A stretch of 64,000 nucleotides of DNA from Ferruginibacter sp050611725 (GTDB lineage Bacteria > Bacteroidota > Bacteroidia > Chitinophagales > Chitinophagaceae): the NCBI RefSeq assembly GCF_050611725.1, contig NZ_JBODJB010000001.1:1364001-1428000 (forward strand), written 5' to 3'. The position numbers and the translations under genes were made by a program. Shown one piece after another: positions 33,330-41,207 of this stretch. The notes below the pieces were generated by a model. The model worked only from the letters and a program-made list of their open reading frames with translations. It was not told the DNA's origin and searched no databases. Positions within the stretch are counted from its first letter, which is position 1; each line of letters opens with the position of its first letter.

Positions 33330-34460
33330 TTATCCGTTAATTACTCTTTCGTATAATTTTTCGTACTGTGGTACTATGTTGGCGATGTCGAATTTTTTAG
33401 CCTGCATCAATGCATTGTGCTTAAACTGTTTGAAGGTTTCATCATCCTTAAAGATCTTCAGTGCATTGTTACACATATCTTCAATGTCGCCAACATTGCT
33501 CATGTAGCCGGAGTATCCGTTGATTATGATCTCGGGCAACCCGCCTGCATTGGTAGAAATAACAGGCACTTCTGCTGCCATGGCTTCTAAAGCTGCCAAC
33601 CCGAAACTTTCGTATTCGCTTGGTAATAAAAATAGATCAGCAATGGGTAATATATCTTCCATTTGCTCTTGCTTACCTAAGAACTTAATATTTTCTGCCG
33701 AAACACAATCCCTGCAAATGCTTTCTACATAAGGCCTTTCAGGGCCATCTCCAAGCAATAAAAGTTTAGAAGGAATCTTTTGATTGATCAACATAAAAGT
33801 TCTTACAACATCATCTACCCGTTTTACTTTTCTGAAATTACTGGCATGCACAATTATTTTTTCGCCATTTGGAGAAATTAATTTTTTAAATGCATCTACG
33901 GGTTTTCTGTGAAAACGATCTACATCAACAAAATTGTGTATCACTTCAATATCTTTCGTGACCACAAAATTTTTGTAAGTCTCATCTTTTAAATTATCAG
34001 ATACCGCAGTCAACACATCACTTTCGTTCATAGAAAAAGTAACCACCGGACTATATGTTTTATCTCTTCCCACCAAAGTAATATCGGTACCATGCAGGGT
34101 TGTGATCACGGGAATGCGTTTTCCTTCTTTCAATAAAATTTGTTTGGCCATATATGCAGCTGCTGCATGTGGTATTGCATAATGCACATGTAACAATTGT
34201 ATATCATGATTAGTGATCACATCCACCATTGTACTTGCCAATGCTGTTTCGTAAGGTGGATAGTCAAACAAAGGATAGGTTGGTACCCTTACTTCGTGAT
34301 AAAAAATGTTCGCATGAAAACCGCTTAATCTAACCGGCTGCTGATAAGTAATAAAATGTATGCTGTGACCCTTATCGGCCAATGCTTTTCCTAATTCAGT
34401 AGCTAACACACCGCTACCACCAAAGGTGGGGTAGCAAACAATCGCAATATTCATATTCAT
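33330..34460 (-). CDS. bshA: N-acetyl-alpha-D-glucosaminyl L-malate synthase
   Basis: A 376-residue GT4 enzyme. It opens NIAIVCYPTFGGSGVLATEL, with LHVHYAIPHAAAAYMA, VVTFSMNESDVLTAVSDNLK and the donor-site PSEYESFGLAALEAMAAEVP, all typical of BshA. It joins GlcNAc from UDP-GlcNAc to L-malate, the first step of bacillithiol synthesis. The other bsh genes are not in the window. A second possible start lies two codons downstream (MNIAIV). Confidence 0.93.
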   Translation of the reverse strand: MNMNIAIVCYPTFGGSGVLATELGKALADKGHSIHFITYQQPVRLSGFHANIFYHEVRVPTYPLFDYPPYETALASTMVDVITNHDIQLLHVHYAIPHAAAAYMAKQILLKEGKRIPVITTLHGTDITLVGRDKTYSPVVTFSMNESDVLTAVSDNLKDETYKNFVVTKDIEVIHNFVDVDRFHRKPVDAFKKLISPNGEKIIVHASNFRKVKRVDDVVRTFMLINQKIPSKLLLLGDGPERPYVESICRDCVSAENIKFLGKQEQMEDILPIADLFLLPSEYESFGLAALEAMAAEVPVISTNAGGLPEIIINGYSGYMSNVGDIEDMCNNALKIFKDDETFKQFKHNALMQAKKFDIANIVPQYEKLYERVING

Positions 34461-34539
34461 TCTTTTGTAGGGTGCAATTTACCACTTATTGTAACAGCGG
34501 TTGTCAAATTATAATTAAATTGCATGAAATATTTTTTAT

Positions 34540-34965
34540 ATGGATGATATACAGGTAACCGAACTGAAGCCAAAGAAGGTGAGTAAGTTTAAAAGATTTC
34601 TGCGCTGGTTGTTGCTCATTATAGTTGTTGCTGGATCATTGATGATCTGGTGGAAATATTTCTATGTCTTCGGCGAAGGTGTAAAATCCGGCGAGTTGAA
34701 TTATGTTGTAAAAAAGGGAAATCTTTTTAAAACCTTTGAAGGAAAGTTGATACAATCCGGTATCAGATCAAAAGCTGCAGGTTCTATACAATCATATGAA
34801 TTTGAATTTTCCATTACCAATGATAGTATTGCAAATGTATTAATGAATAACAGTGGAAAATATTTTGATCTGCATTACAAAGAATATAAAGGAACCGTGC
34901 CTTGGAGAGGTTACACTAAATACATTGTTGATGAAATTCGATTGATGAAAGAGATAGAAAGGTAA
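34540..34965 (+). CDS. Conserved membrane-anchored protein of unknown function
   Basis: A 141-residue protein. A short Lys-rich start is followed by one membrane segment (WLLLIIVVAGSLMIWWKYF) and a periplasmic beta domain: GELNYVVKKGNLFKTFEGKL and the end FDLHYKEYKGTVPWRGYTKY. Similar proteins in Bacteroidota are sometimes labelled 6-phosphogluconate dehydrogenase, but nothing here supports a dehydrogenase: no nucleotide-binding motif exists and the protein is too short. Function unknown. Confidence 0.7.
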   Translation: MDDIQVTELKPKKVSKFKRFLRWLLLIIVVAGSLMIWWKYFYVFGEGVKSGELNYVVKKGNLFKTFEGKLIQSGIRSKAAGSIQSYEFEFSITNDSIANVLMNNSGKYFDLHYKEYKGTVPWRGYTKYIVDEIRLMKEIER

Positions 34966-34967
34966 TG

Positions 34968-35666
34968 CTACGCTTGTAATAAAAATATGACCGGCTTTTT
35001 ATGAAAGTCGGTTTTTTCTTTTCGCCACTCACTTACAGTTTTTGTTTTTATGTATTCGTTGGCAGCAGTTAACTCTGCGGCAATGCAAATTTTTGTATTG
35101 GATTTACAGGTTTTCAATAATGTTTCAATTAATTGATTGTTTCGGTAAGGGGTTTCAATAAAGATCTGTGCACTGTGTTTTTTTTCGGAATACAGTTCCA
35201 ACTCTTTGATCGTTTTTATTCTTTCGTTATGGTCGATTGGAAGATAACCAACAAATTGAAACTGTTGCCCGTTCATACCACTTGCCATTAAAGCTAGTAA
35301 AATAGAACTTGGTCCCACTAAGGGTTTTATAAGGGCATTCAATTCGTGGGCAGCTTCTATCAATATTTGTCCGGGGTCGGCAATGCCGGGGCAACCTGCT
35401 TCACTGATGATAGCAATATTTTTTCCTTCTTTCAGCTTTTGTTTAAAATTATTGACTTGCTCTTCTTCGGCCTTATGTATAGCAAACCATTCATAATCGT
35501 CGATGACGATCGCTTTATCCATGCTTTTTAAAAATCGTCTTGCGGTGCGTTCATTTTCTGCAAAAATTACCTGACATTTTTTTACTGCATCAATAATATA
35601 TAAAGGAATGGTATTGGTTGCAGTTTCATCTAAAACACAGGGTACTAAATAAACTTCAGGCATCAT
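34968..35666 (-). CDS. RsmI-like SAM-dependent methyltransferase (tetrapyrrole methylase fold)
   Basis: A 232-residue protein of the RsmI/tetrapyrrole methylase superfamily: YLVPCVLDETATNTIP, VIFAENERTARRFL, AIISEAGCPGIADPGQ, PLVGPSSILLALMASG and QIFIETPYRNNQ. It is shorter than classic RsmI (16S rRNA C1402 2'-O-methylase) and belongs to a Bacteroidota side branch, so its substrate is not certain. It starts three bases after the EI24 gene stop and is probably co-transcribed with it. Confidence 0.82.
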   Translation of the reverse strand: MMPEVYLVPCVLDETATNTIPLYIIDAVKKCQVIFAENERTARRFLKSMDKAIVIDDYEWFAIHKAEEEQVNNFKQKLKEGKNIAIISEAGCPGIADPGQILIEAAHELNALIKPLVGPSSILLALMASGMNGQQFQFVGYLPIDHNERIKTIKELELYSEKKHSAQIFIETPYRNNQLIETLLKTCKSNTKICIAAELTAANEYIKTKTVSEWRKEKTDFHKKPVIFLLQA

Positions 35667-35669
35667 TTG

Positions 35670-36428
35670 TTAATCTTTTTTGGCATTATACAAACTTAAA
35701 GTAGCGGCAATTACAGCATAGCTTGGAGCTAATATCCAACCAACAAATAAAATCAAATGCATCAGATAAAAAACAATGCCGTTACCTATTGCAAGTCCTT
35801 TGTGTTTTCCAATAAAAGCAATGCTTTGTGAGGTAGAAAGTTTATTTCTTTCGCAACTGTAATCAAGCATGGCAAAGCCAAGGTAATAACATTCAACCAG
35901 CAGTGCTATCAATGGAGTAAACCATCCTATAAGTGGAATAAAAGAAAGAATTAAAATTGAAACGGTATATACCGTTTGCCATAAAGCATTTCTCAATGCA
36001 AGTCTAACGCCTCTGATAATGTCTTTCAACAATTGACGGAAACTAAACGGAAAATCTTTTCCTTCAATAATGGCTTCTGTTTTTTCGCTCAGGTAGGCAA
36101 AAAGCGGTGAGCCGATGATGAGAAATAAATATTTAAACAAAGAGAAATACAGCAATAACAAAATGAGCTGTAAAATTATTTGACCAAAAATGAACAGAAA
36201 CTTGAGCCAGCTTTCTCCCATAGTGATCATCCATTTTTTTGCTCCGGTTGCCGATAACAAATAGTCAATGGCCTCACCACTGCTTTGCCAAAAGAAATAC
36301 ATACCAACACAGAATAAAATAGCGTATAAAATGCCGGGAATCAGTATCCATTTCCACAAACGGTGCTTTACAATGAATCGATGAGCTTGTAAATAGGATT
36401 GTATGGCAATAATGATCTCTTTAAGCAT
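35670..36428 (-). CDS. EI24 domain membrane protein (CysZ-like)
   Basis: A 252-residue inner-membrane protein with four to five hydrophobic segments (WILIPGILYAILFCVGMYFF, LILLLLYFSLFKYLFLI, TVYTVSILILSFIPLIGWF and IVFYLMHLILFVGWILAPSY). GSPLFAYLSEKTEAIIEG matches the EI24/CysZ pattern. CysZ of E. coli takes up sulfate, but most Bacteroidota homologues are not characterised. The reading frame extends to 36548, but ATG 36428 (MLKEIIIAIQSYLQAHRF) fits the family start. Confidence 0.82.
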   Translation of the reverse strand: MLKEIIIAIQSYLQAHRFIVKHRLWKWILIPGILYAILFCVGMYFFWQSSGEAIDYLLSATGAKKWMITMGESWLKFLFIFGQIILQLILLLLYFSLFKYLFLIIGSPLFAYLSEKTEAIIEGKDFPFSFRQLLKDIIRGVRLALRNALWQTVYTVSILILSFIPLIGWFTPLIALLVECYYLGFAMLDYSCERNKLSTSQSIAFIGKHKGLAIGNGIVFYLMHLILFVGWILAPSYAVIAATLSLYNAKKD

Positions 36429-36832
36429 TATAGGTAAAGGCTTCGGGGTTAATGTATTGACTGGTATGCAAATTAAGCTATTGTGAGCAATGTTTATATA
36501 GTCGGCTATGTACAAAATTGAGCAATAATTCCGAATAAATACTTGCATTTGTCAAACACAAGAAGTAATTTTATAACACCTCAAAAAGAATTGTAACAAA
36601 CTTCTTCTAAATGTCTCAAGCAAGATTGAGCATCTGTATCTAAGAATTCTTACTCTAATGAAAAGCTATGCTTTAGGTAGTCGTATCCGTAAGATCTGTG
36701 TCTCCTTATGGTTATGATTCTGCACAGGCATTGGAAATGACCTGTTTTAAATGGCAAAAACAAATCTACTATCCGTAAATGTATTGTCTTTTGTATAAGA
36801 CGATACGATTGTTCACATTTAAAACTCATAAA
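36429..36832. other. Intergenic region, nothing clear
   Basis: About 400 bases between divergent genes. It should hold promoters for both, but no TAnnTTTG pair stands out. The longest plausible reading frames are under 20-40 codons and lack family features. Confidence 0.4.
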
Positions 36833-38383
36833 ATGAAAACTTTTTTATTCTCCTTAATTGTTCTTTTTTCCGGTGCCTGGGCAAAAGTAAGTGCTCAATG
36901 TACCTTCATTAGCCCTACTGTGGAATTAAATTTTGTTCAAACAGATCTGAACGGTAACTGCGTTGTAAACTTTAATCTTGGGTTTGAGATCGATATCAAT
37001 AATGGTAATAAGATCATCTTCCTACATTTATGGAGAACACAGGATTATACCGATTTTAATTACAAAACACAAAGTCAGCCAAAGGAAAGTAATGTTTTAG
37101 CAAATGCTATTGCAACGGTTATTATTGATAATGATTATCTCGATAATAACCCCGGTGCACCGGCAACTGATGTATTTAAATCAGTTTATGGTCCTGACCC
37201 CGGCATAGATGATAACAGTGGAGCCGCACAAGGGCAGGTATTAGATGGAACTGATGGCTTAACCTACAATCGTGTGGTGGTAAATGCAAGTGCAAACACG
37301 TACCGTTATACCGTTAATAATTTGCAGGTAACTTTATCGGGTGCATGTTCAAACCATATTTCATTTACCGGAGATGCATGGTCAAGTAATGGTAACAGTG
37401 CTTCATCTTCGGTACAATGTACAATGGAAGGCTATTCTTTTATTGTAAACGATCCGAAGATTATTTCAACACTGGTATGTGCATCACCAAACAGATACAG
37501 CACTTCTATTTCTACCACAAGCCCTTTCAATCTGCAATTTGTGTACGACATATTTGTTGATAACGGCGATGGCTTTTTTGATCAGTCTTTGGATATTCAG
37601 GTAGTGAATGGTCAGGGCCCTTACACCATTACAAGCGGTTCGCCTTATAACTCAGGCTTACAAAATTATCCTGCACCTTATTCTTCAACAGATCCATGGC
37701 GCCAGCAAAACCTGTGGGTAAGGGTGAGGAATATGCAACTGGTCAATAATACGGTTGTTCCTCCATTGATCACCAATATTTCAAATTCATTGCTTGATAA
37801 AACAATCAATCCTTCTTGCGGTTTGTTGCCGATCAATTTTGCTTCATTTACTGCAACACCAAATAATGCAGCTGTTAACTTAAACTGGCAAACAGCTACG
37901 CAGTTGAATGGTAATAGTTTTATTGTAGAAAGAAAAAATGCCGGTGGTACTTGGCAGCCGGTAACAACTGTTGGAGTAGGTAATTACAGCAGCCATTCCG
38001 GATCTTTATACAATTATGCTTTCTCTGATAAAAATGCTTCTGTAGGAGTAAATGAATACAGAATAAGACAGGTTGATGCTGATGGCAGCTACCGGTACAG
38101 CGAAACCAGAATTGTAACGCTTGCTTATGCTAACAATGTAAAAGTAGTGGTATATCCTAACCCGAGCTACAACGGAAAAATTTCGGTAACGTTTAATACA
38201 ACTACAGGAACTAAAAACAATGTTAGTTTACTGGATGTAACCGGAAGGCGTTTAAAACAATGGACTGGTATTACAACCAACCGTTTGGATATTGCTAATT
38301 TAACCAATGGTGTTTATACACTTGTTGTAAAAAATCTGCAAACAAACGAACAGATCGTTAAGAAAGTAATTGTAAGAAGATAG
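36833..38383 (+). CDS. Secreted T9SS cargo protein with type A sorting domain
   Basis: A 516-residue protein. Signal peptide MKTFLFSLIVLFSGAWAKVS followed by AQ. Residues 20-330 are beta-rich and not recognised. A fibronectin-like module follows (LPINFASFTATPNNAAVNLN, VNEYRIRQVDADGSYRYSE). The last 75 residues are a type A sorting domain: VVYPNPSYNGKISVTF, LDVTGRRL, LTNGVYTLVV and KKVIVRR. It is exported by Sec, crosses the outer membrane by the T9SS and is probably anchored to the surface. ATG 36833 is preferred over 36779 for its signal peptide. Confidence 0.87.
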   Translation: MKTFLFSLIVLFSGAWAKVSAQCTFISPTVELNFVQTDLNGNCVVNFNLGFEIDINNGNKIIFLHLWRTQDYTDFNYKTQSQPKESNVLANAIATVIIDNDYLDNNPGAPATDVFKSVYGPDPGIDDNSGAAQGQVLDGTDGLTYNRVVVNASANTYRYTVNNLQVTLSGACSNHISFTGDAWSSNGNSASSSVQCTMEGYSFIVNDPKIISTLVCASPNRYSTSISTTSPFNLQFVYDIFVDNGDGFFDQSLDIQVVNGQGPYTITSGSPYNSGLQNYPAPYSSTDPWRQQNLWVRVRNMQLVNNTVVPPLITNISNSLLDKTINPSCGLLPINFASFTATPNNAAVNLNWQTATQLNGNSFIVERKNAGGTWQPVTTVGVGNYSSHSGSLYNYAFSDKNASVGVNEYRIRQVDADGSYRYSETRIVTLAYANNVKVVVYPNPSYNGKISVTFNTTTGTKNNVSLLDVTGRRLKQWTGITTNRLDIANLTNGVYTLVVKNLQTNEQIVKKVIVRR

Positions 38384-38406
38384 CATATTTCTAAAGGGCA
38401 AAAATA

Positions 38407-38440
38407 AAAACAGGTGCAGTAATTCTGCACCTGTTTTGTT
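38407..38440 (+). terminator. Terminator after the T9SS cargo gene
   Basis: AAAACAGGTGCAG (38407-38419) pairs with CTGCACCTGTTTT (38425-38437) around TAATT, a 13-base-pair stem ending in a T run. Confidence 0.9.
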
Positions 38441-38577
38441 TATATTTTAATGAACGCCTGTTATGTTGCTGATTAAAAGAGCGAAATATTTTTATGACTG
38501 CAAAGGCCAATTAATATTCGATCCAGTAGAGACCGAATAATGGGAGAGAGGTGAGGTTGAGAATTTAACTGTTGTTG

Positions 38578-38937
38578 TTAGTTTCTAATATTAAATTTTC
38601 CTGTGTATATAGTTGTGTCTTTGTCTGAGAATACAATTTTTCTATTGTCTTGATTGGGAAACTCAAATTCATCATTTACTACAAACTTCGATTCGGTAAA
38701 TTTATATCCAGTTAAATATGTGACAACAGCCACATAACCGGAGTCCGATTTTGACTGTTTCATTTCAAAATCATATTGCCAATTTAGGGGTGCATCATTT
38801 CCTCGAATTCCAACTTTTTTTATGCCATCTTGGTTTTCTACCTTTAGAATGTAAACAACTGTCTTTTTATATGTTTTTTGAACACAGCTTTGGCATACTA
38901 AACTTGTAAAGGCAAAAATTATAATATTTTTTATCAT
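38578..38937 (-). CDS. Small lipoprotein with a CBM20/E-set-like domain
   Basis: A 119-residue protein. MIKNIIIFAFTSLVCQSC carries a lipoprotein signal (Cys18). The mature part contains KKVGIRGNDAPLNWQYDFEM and VVTYLTGYKFTESKFVVNDE, the pattern of small immunoglobulin-like starch-binding modules. It overlaps the upstream doxX-like gene by four bases (ATGA), so the two are coupled. Function unknown. Confidence 0.65.
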   Translation of the reverse strand: MIKNIIIFAFTSLVCQSCVQKTYKKTVVYILKVENQDGIKKVGIRGNDAPLNWQYDFEMKQSKSDSGYVAVVTYLTGYKFTESKFVVNDEFEFPNQDNRKIVFSDKDTTIYTGKFNIRN

Positions 38938-39407
38938 TTAATTTTTTTAGAAATAAAATAATCGATACCAAATCTCCCTGATCCCAGTATTAAATTATAA
39001 AGACTAATCCACATTATACCCATAGCCGGTAGCATGTTCCATGTGCCTTGATTGAACTGTTGAAAAAATATGGCAACTAACATTGTACACAAAATTAGAA
39101 AAGAAAAAGGCCTAGTTAAAAGTCCTAGTAGTAAAAAAAGACCTCCAACTGCTTCACTAAAAGCACCCATCCAAGCAAAGAATATTGAAAATTTTGTAAA
39201 TATTCCACCATAGGCAGCAACATCATTTGGAAACCAAAAGGCAACTTCGAATAAGCCGAGATTATTTTCTGGGGGCGACCATGGTAAGCCAAATTTTGCA
39301 GCTCCAAAATCAGTGGTCAAAAGATATCCGCAGATAGACCTTGGTATTAATAATAAAAGATCTTGCCACCACTTGGGCATTAAAATAGGCTTGAAAATTG
39401 ATTTCAT
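38934..39407 (-). CDS. DoxX family membrane protein
   Basis: A 157-residue inner-membrane protein with four hydrophobic segments. It begins with a short cytoplasmic part, then LLLIPRSICGYLLTTDFGAA, FFAWMGAFSEAVGGLFLLLG (DoxX core), RPFSFLILCTMLVAIFF and the last helix near MGIMWISLYNLILG. DoxX proteins act with redox enzymes or are of unknown role. It is the first gene of a two-gene unit with the small lipoprotein. Confidence 0.85.
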   Translation of the reverse strand: MKSIFKPILMPKWWQDLLLLIPRSICGYLLTTDFGAAKFGLPWSPPENNLGLFEVAFWFPNDVAAYGGIFTKFSIFFAWMGAFSEAVGGLFLLLGLLTRPFSFLILCTMLVAIFFQQFNQGTWNMLPAMGIMWISLYNLILGSGRFGIDYFISKKIK

Positions 39408-39553
39408 TCGATTGAAACAACTGAGCTGTGAGAATTGTTGTACCTAATAAAAAATATTTATAATTCACACAACGAGCAGGGCTTTATGCAGGTTGGAATT
39501 AGTATTCCGTCTGCCGACAACCGCTGCTGATTGAAAATATAAAGTTGAATTTT

Positions 39554-39585
39554 CTCCAAGGTCGGTGAAGACACCGACCTTGGAG
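39554..39585. repeat. Strong 14-base-pair hairpin without T run
   Basis: CTCCAAGGTCGGTG (39554-39567) and CACCGACCTTGGAG (39572-39585) pair perfectly around AAGA. No T run follows on either strand, so it is more likely a REP-like element or a folded regulatory RNA than a terminator. Confidence 0.7.
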
Positions 39586-39696
39586 TTAAAATGGCACACA
39601 ATTTCCTCAACCCATTAATGTCAATGACTGCTTTAGGTAAAAAATGGTTGTATGTGTTTTAGAAATTAATTTTTTAGTTAGTATCTTTTCGTCAAT

Positions 39697-40029
39697 ATGA
39701 ATATCGAAACACTCAGAGAATACGTTTTACAAAAACCAAATGTTACCGAGGGGTTCCCATTCGGTCCGGATGTAATTGTATTTAAAGTAAATGATAAGGT
39801 TTTTCTGCTGGTGCCTTTAGATACGGAGCAATTACAATTCAATGCCAAGTGCGATCCCGACCATGCTATTGAATTAAGAGAACAGTATGATGCGGTACAG
39901 CCCGGCTATCACATGAATAAAAAACACTGGAATACGGTAGTTGTTGATGGTACAATAAAAAACAACCAGCTGCTGGAGCTGGTTGATGAATCTTATGATC
40001 TGGTTTCTAAAAAGAAGGCTTCGAAATAA
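39697..40029 (+). CDS. MmcQ/YjbR family protein
   Basis: A 110-residue protein starting MNIETLREYVLQKPNVTEGF, with PFGPDVIVFKVNDKVFLLV, FNAKCDPDHAIELREQYDA and GYHMNKKHWNTVVVDG. This is the CyaY-like fold of the MmcQ/YjbR family, thought to bind DNA. Role unknown. TATCTTTT lies shortly before the start and resembles a -7 element. Confidence 0.88.
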   Translation: MNIETLREYVLQKPNVTEGFPFGPDVIVFKVNDKVFLLVPLDTEQLQFNAKCDPDHAIELREQYDAVQPGYHMNKKHWNTVVVDGTIKNNQLLELVDESYDLVSKKKASK

Positions 40030-40056
40030 AAACTGTCAGTCTGAGCTTGTCGAAGA

Positions 40057-41106
40057 CTAAACAATTAACAAAGCATCTCCATAACTGAAGAAACGGTATT
40101 TATCTTTAATAGCTTTTTTGTACGCTTCCATTACTACATCGTAACCTGCAAATGCACAGGTCATAATTAACAAACTTGTTTTTGGTAAGTGGAAGTTGGT
40201 AACCAAACTATCTGCAATAGAAAAATTGTATGGCGGATGAATGAACATATTTGTCCAACCCTCAGAAGGTTTCAATAATTTTTGTGCAGTGAAAGAAGAT
40301 TCCATTGCTCTCATGGTTGTAGTACCAATAGAACAAATTCTTCTGCCATCTTCTTTTGCTTTGTTTACAATTTTACAAGCCGTTTCATCAATGCCATAAT
40401 ATTCAGCATCCATTTTATGCTTGCTCAAATCTTCAACTTCAATTGGTCTGAATGTGCCAAGCCCTGTATGCAAAGTAACTTCAGCAAAACGAAGTCCTTT
40501 AATTTCCAAACGTTTGATCAATTCATTGCTAAAGTGTAAACCAGCAGTTGGAGCAGCTACGGCTCCTTCATGTTTTGCATAAACAGTTTGGTAACGTTCT
40601 TTATCTTCTTCGTCTGGTTTACGTTTAATATATTTTGGTAGTGGCGTTTCTCCCATAAAATCCAACATCTTTCTGAAAGATTCTTCAGAATCTTCCCAAA
40701 GGAAACGGATGGTACGGCCACGGCTGGTAGTGTTATCAATTACTTCGGCAACCAACTCATCATTTTCTCCGAAGTATAATTTGTTACCAACACGAATTTT
40801 ACGGGCAGGGTCAACAATTACATCCCAAAGGCGGTTTGGTTTGTTTAGTTCTCTTAAAAGAAATACTTCAATTTTGGCACCTGTTTTTTCTTTACGACCA
40901 TACATACGTGCAGGAAACACTTTCGTGTTATTTACTACCATTACGTCTTTGTCGTCGAAATACTCAATAATGTCTCTGAAATTTCTGTTCTCTATTTGTC
41001 CGGTTTTGCGGTGAATAACCATCATTCGGCTATCTTCTCGGCGTTTTGTTGGGTTTTGGGCAATCAGATTAAGCGGTAGGTCGAATCTAAACTGTGATAA
41101 TTTCAT
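40057..41106 (-). CDS. queA: tRNA preQ1(34) S-adenosylmethionine ribosyltransferase-isomerase
   Basis: A 349-residue protein. It opens MKLSQFRFDLPLNLIAQNPT, with RREDSRMMVIHR, VMVVNNTKVFPARMYGRKE, GAVAAPTAGLHFS, VTLHTGLGTFRPIE and VTNFHLPKTSLLIM, all QueA signatures. It transfers the ribosyl part of SAM to preQ1 in tRNA during queuosine synthesis. A TTG three codons upstream extends the frame, but ATG 41106 is the normal start. Confidence 0.96.
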   Translation of the reverse strand: MKLSQFRFDLPLNLIAQNPTKRREDSRMMVIHRKTGQIENRNFRDIIEYFDDKDVMVVNNTKVFPARMYGRKEKTGAKIEVFLLRELNKPNRLWDVIVDPARKIRVGNKLYFGENDELVAEVIDNTTSRGRTIRFLWEDSEESFRKMLDFMGETPLPKYIKRKPDEEDKERYQTVYAKHEGAVAAPTAGLHFSNELIKRLEIKGLRFAEVTLHTGLGTFRPIEVEDLSKHKMDAEYYGIDETACKIVNKAKEDGRRICSIGTTTMRAMESSFTAQKLLKPSEGWTNMFIHPPYNFSIADSLVTNFHLPKTSLLIMTCAFAGYDVVMEAYKKAIKDKYRFFSYGDALLIV

Positions 41107-41207
41107 GTGTATCAAAAATGTTTTAAAAGTTGATACATGCCAGAGATGCTGTGATTTACAGCGATAGTAACCTGTTTATAAGGCGCTTATCATGTTACGG
41201 CATGATT

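Noticed and set aside
34540..34965. Label 6-phosphogluconate dehydrogenase for the small membrane protein
   Set aside because: A 141-residue protein with one membrane segment and no nucleotide-binding motif cannot be that enzyme; such labels are carried over between databases.
36659..36720. Tiny frame of about 20 codons upstream of the T9SS cargo gene
   Set aside because: Too short, no ribosome site or family similarity, and nothing to separate it from chance.
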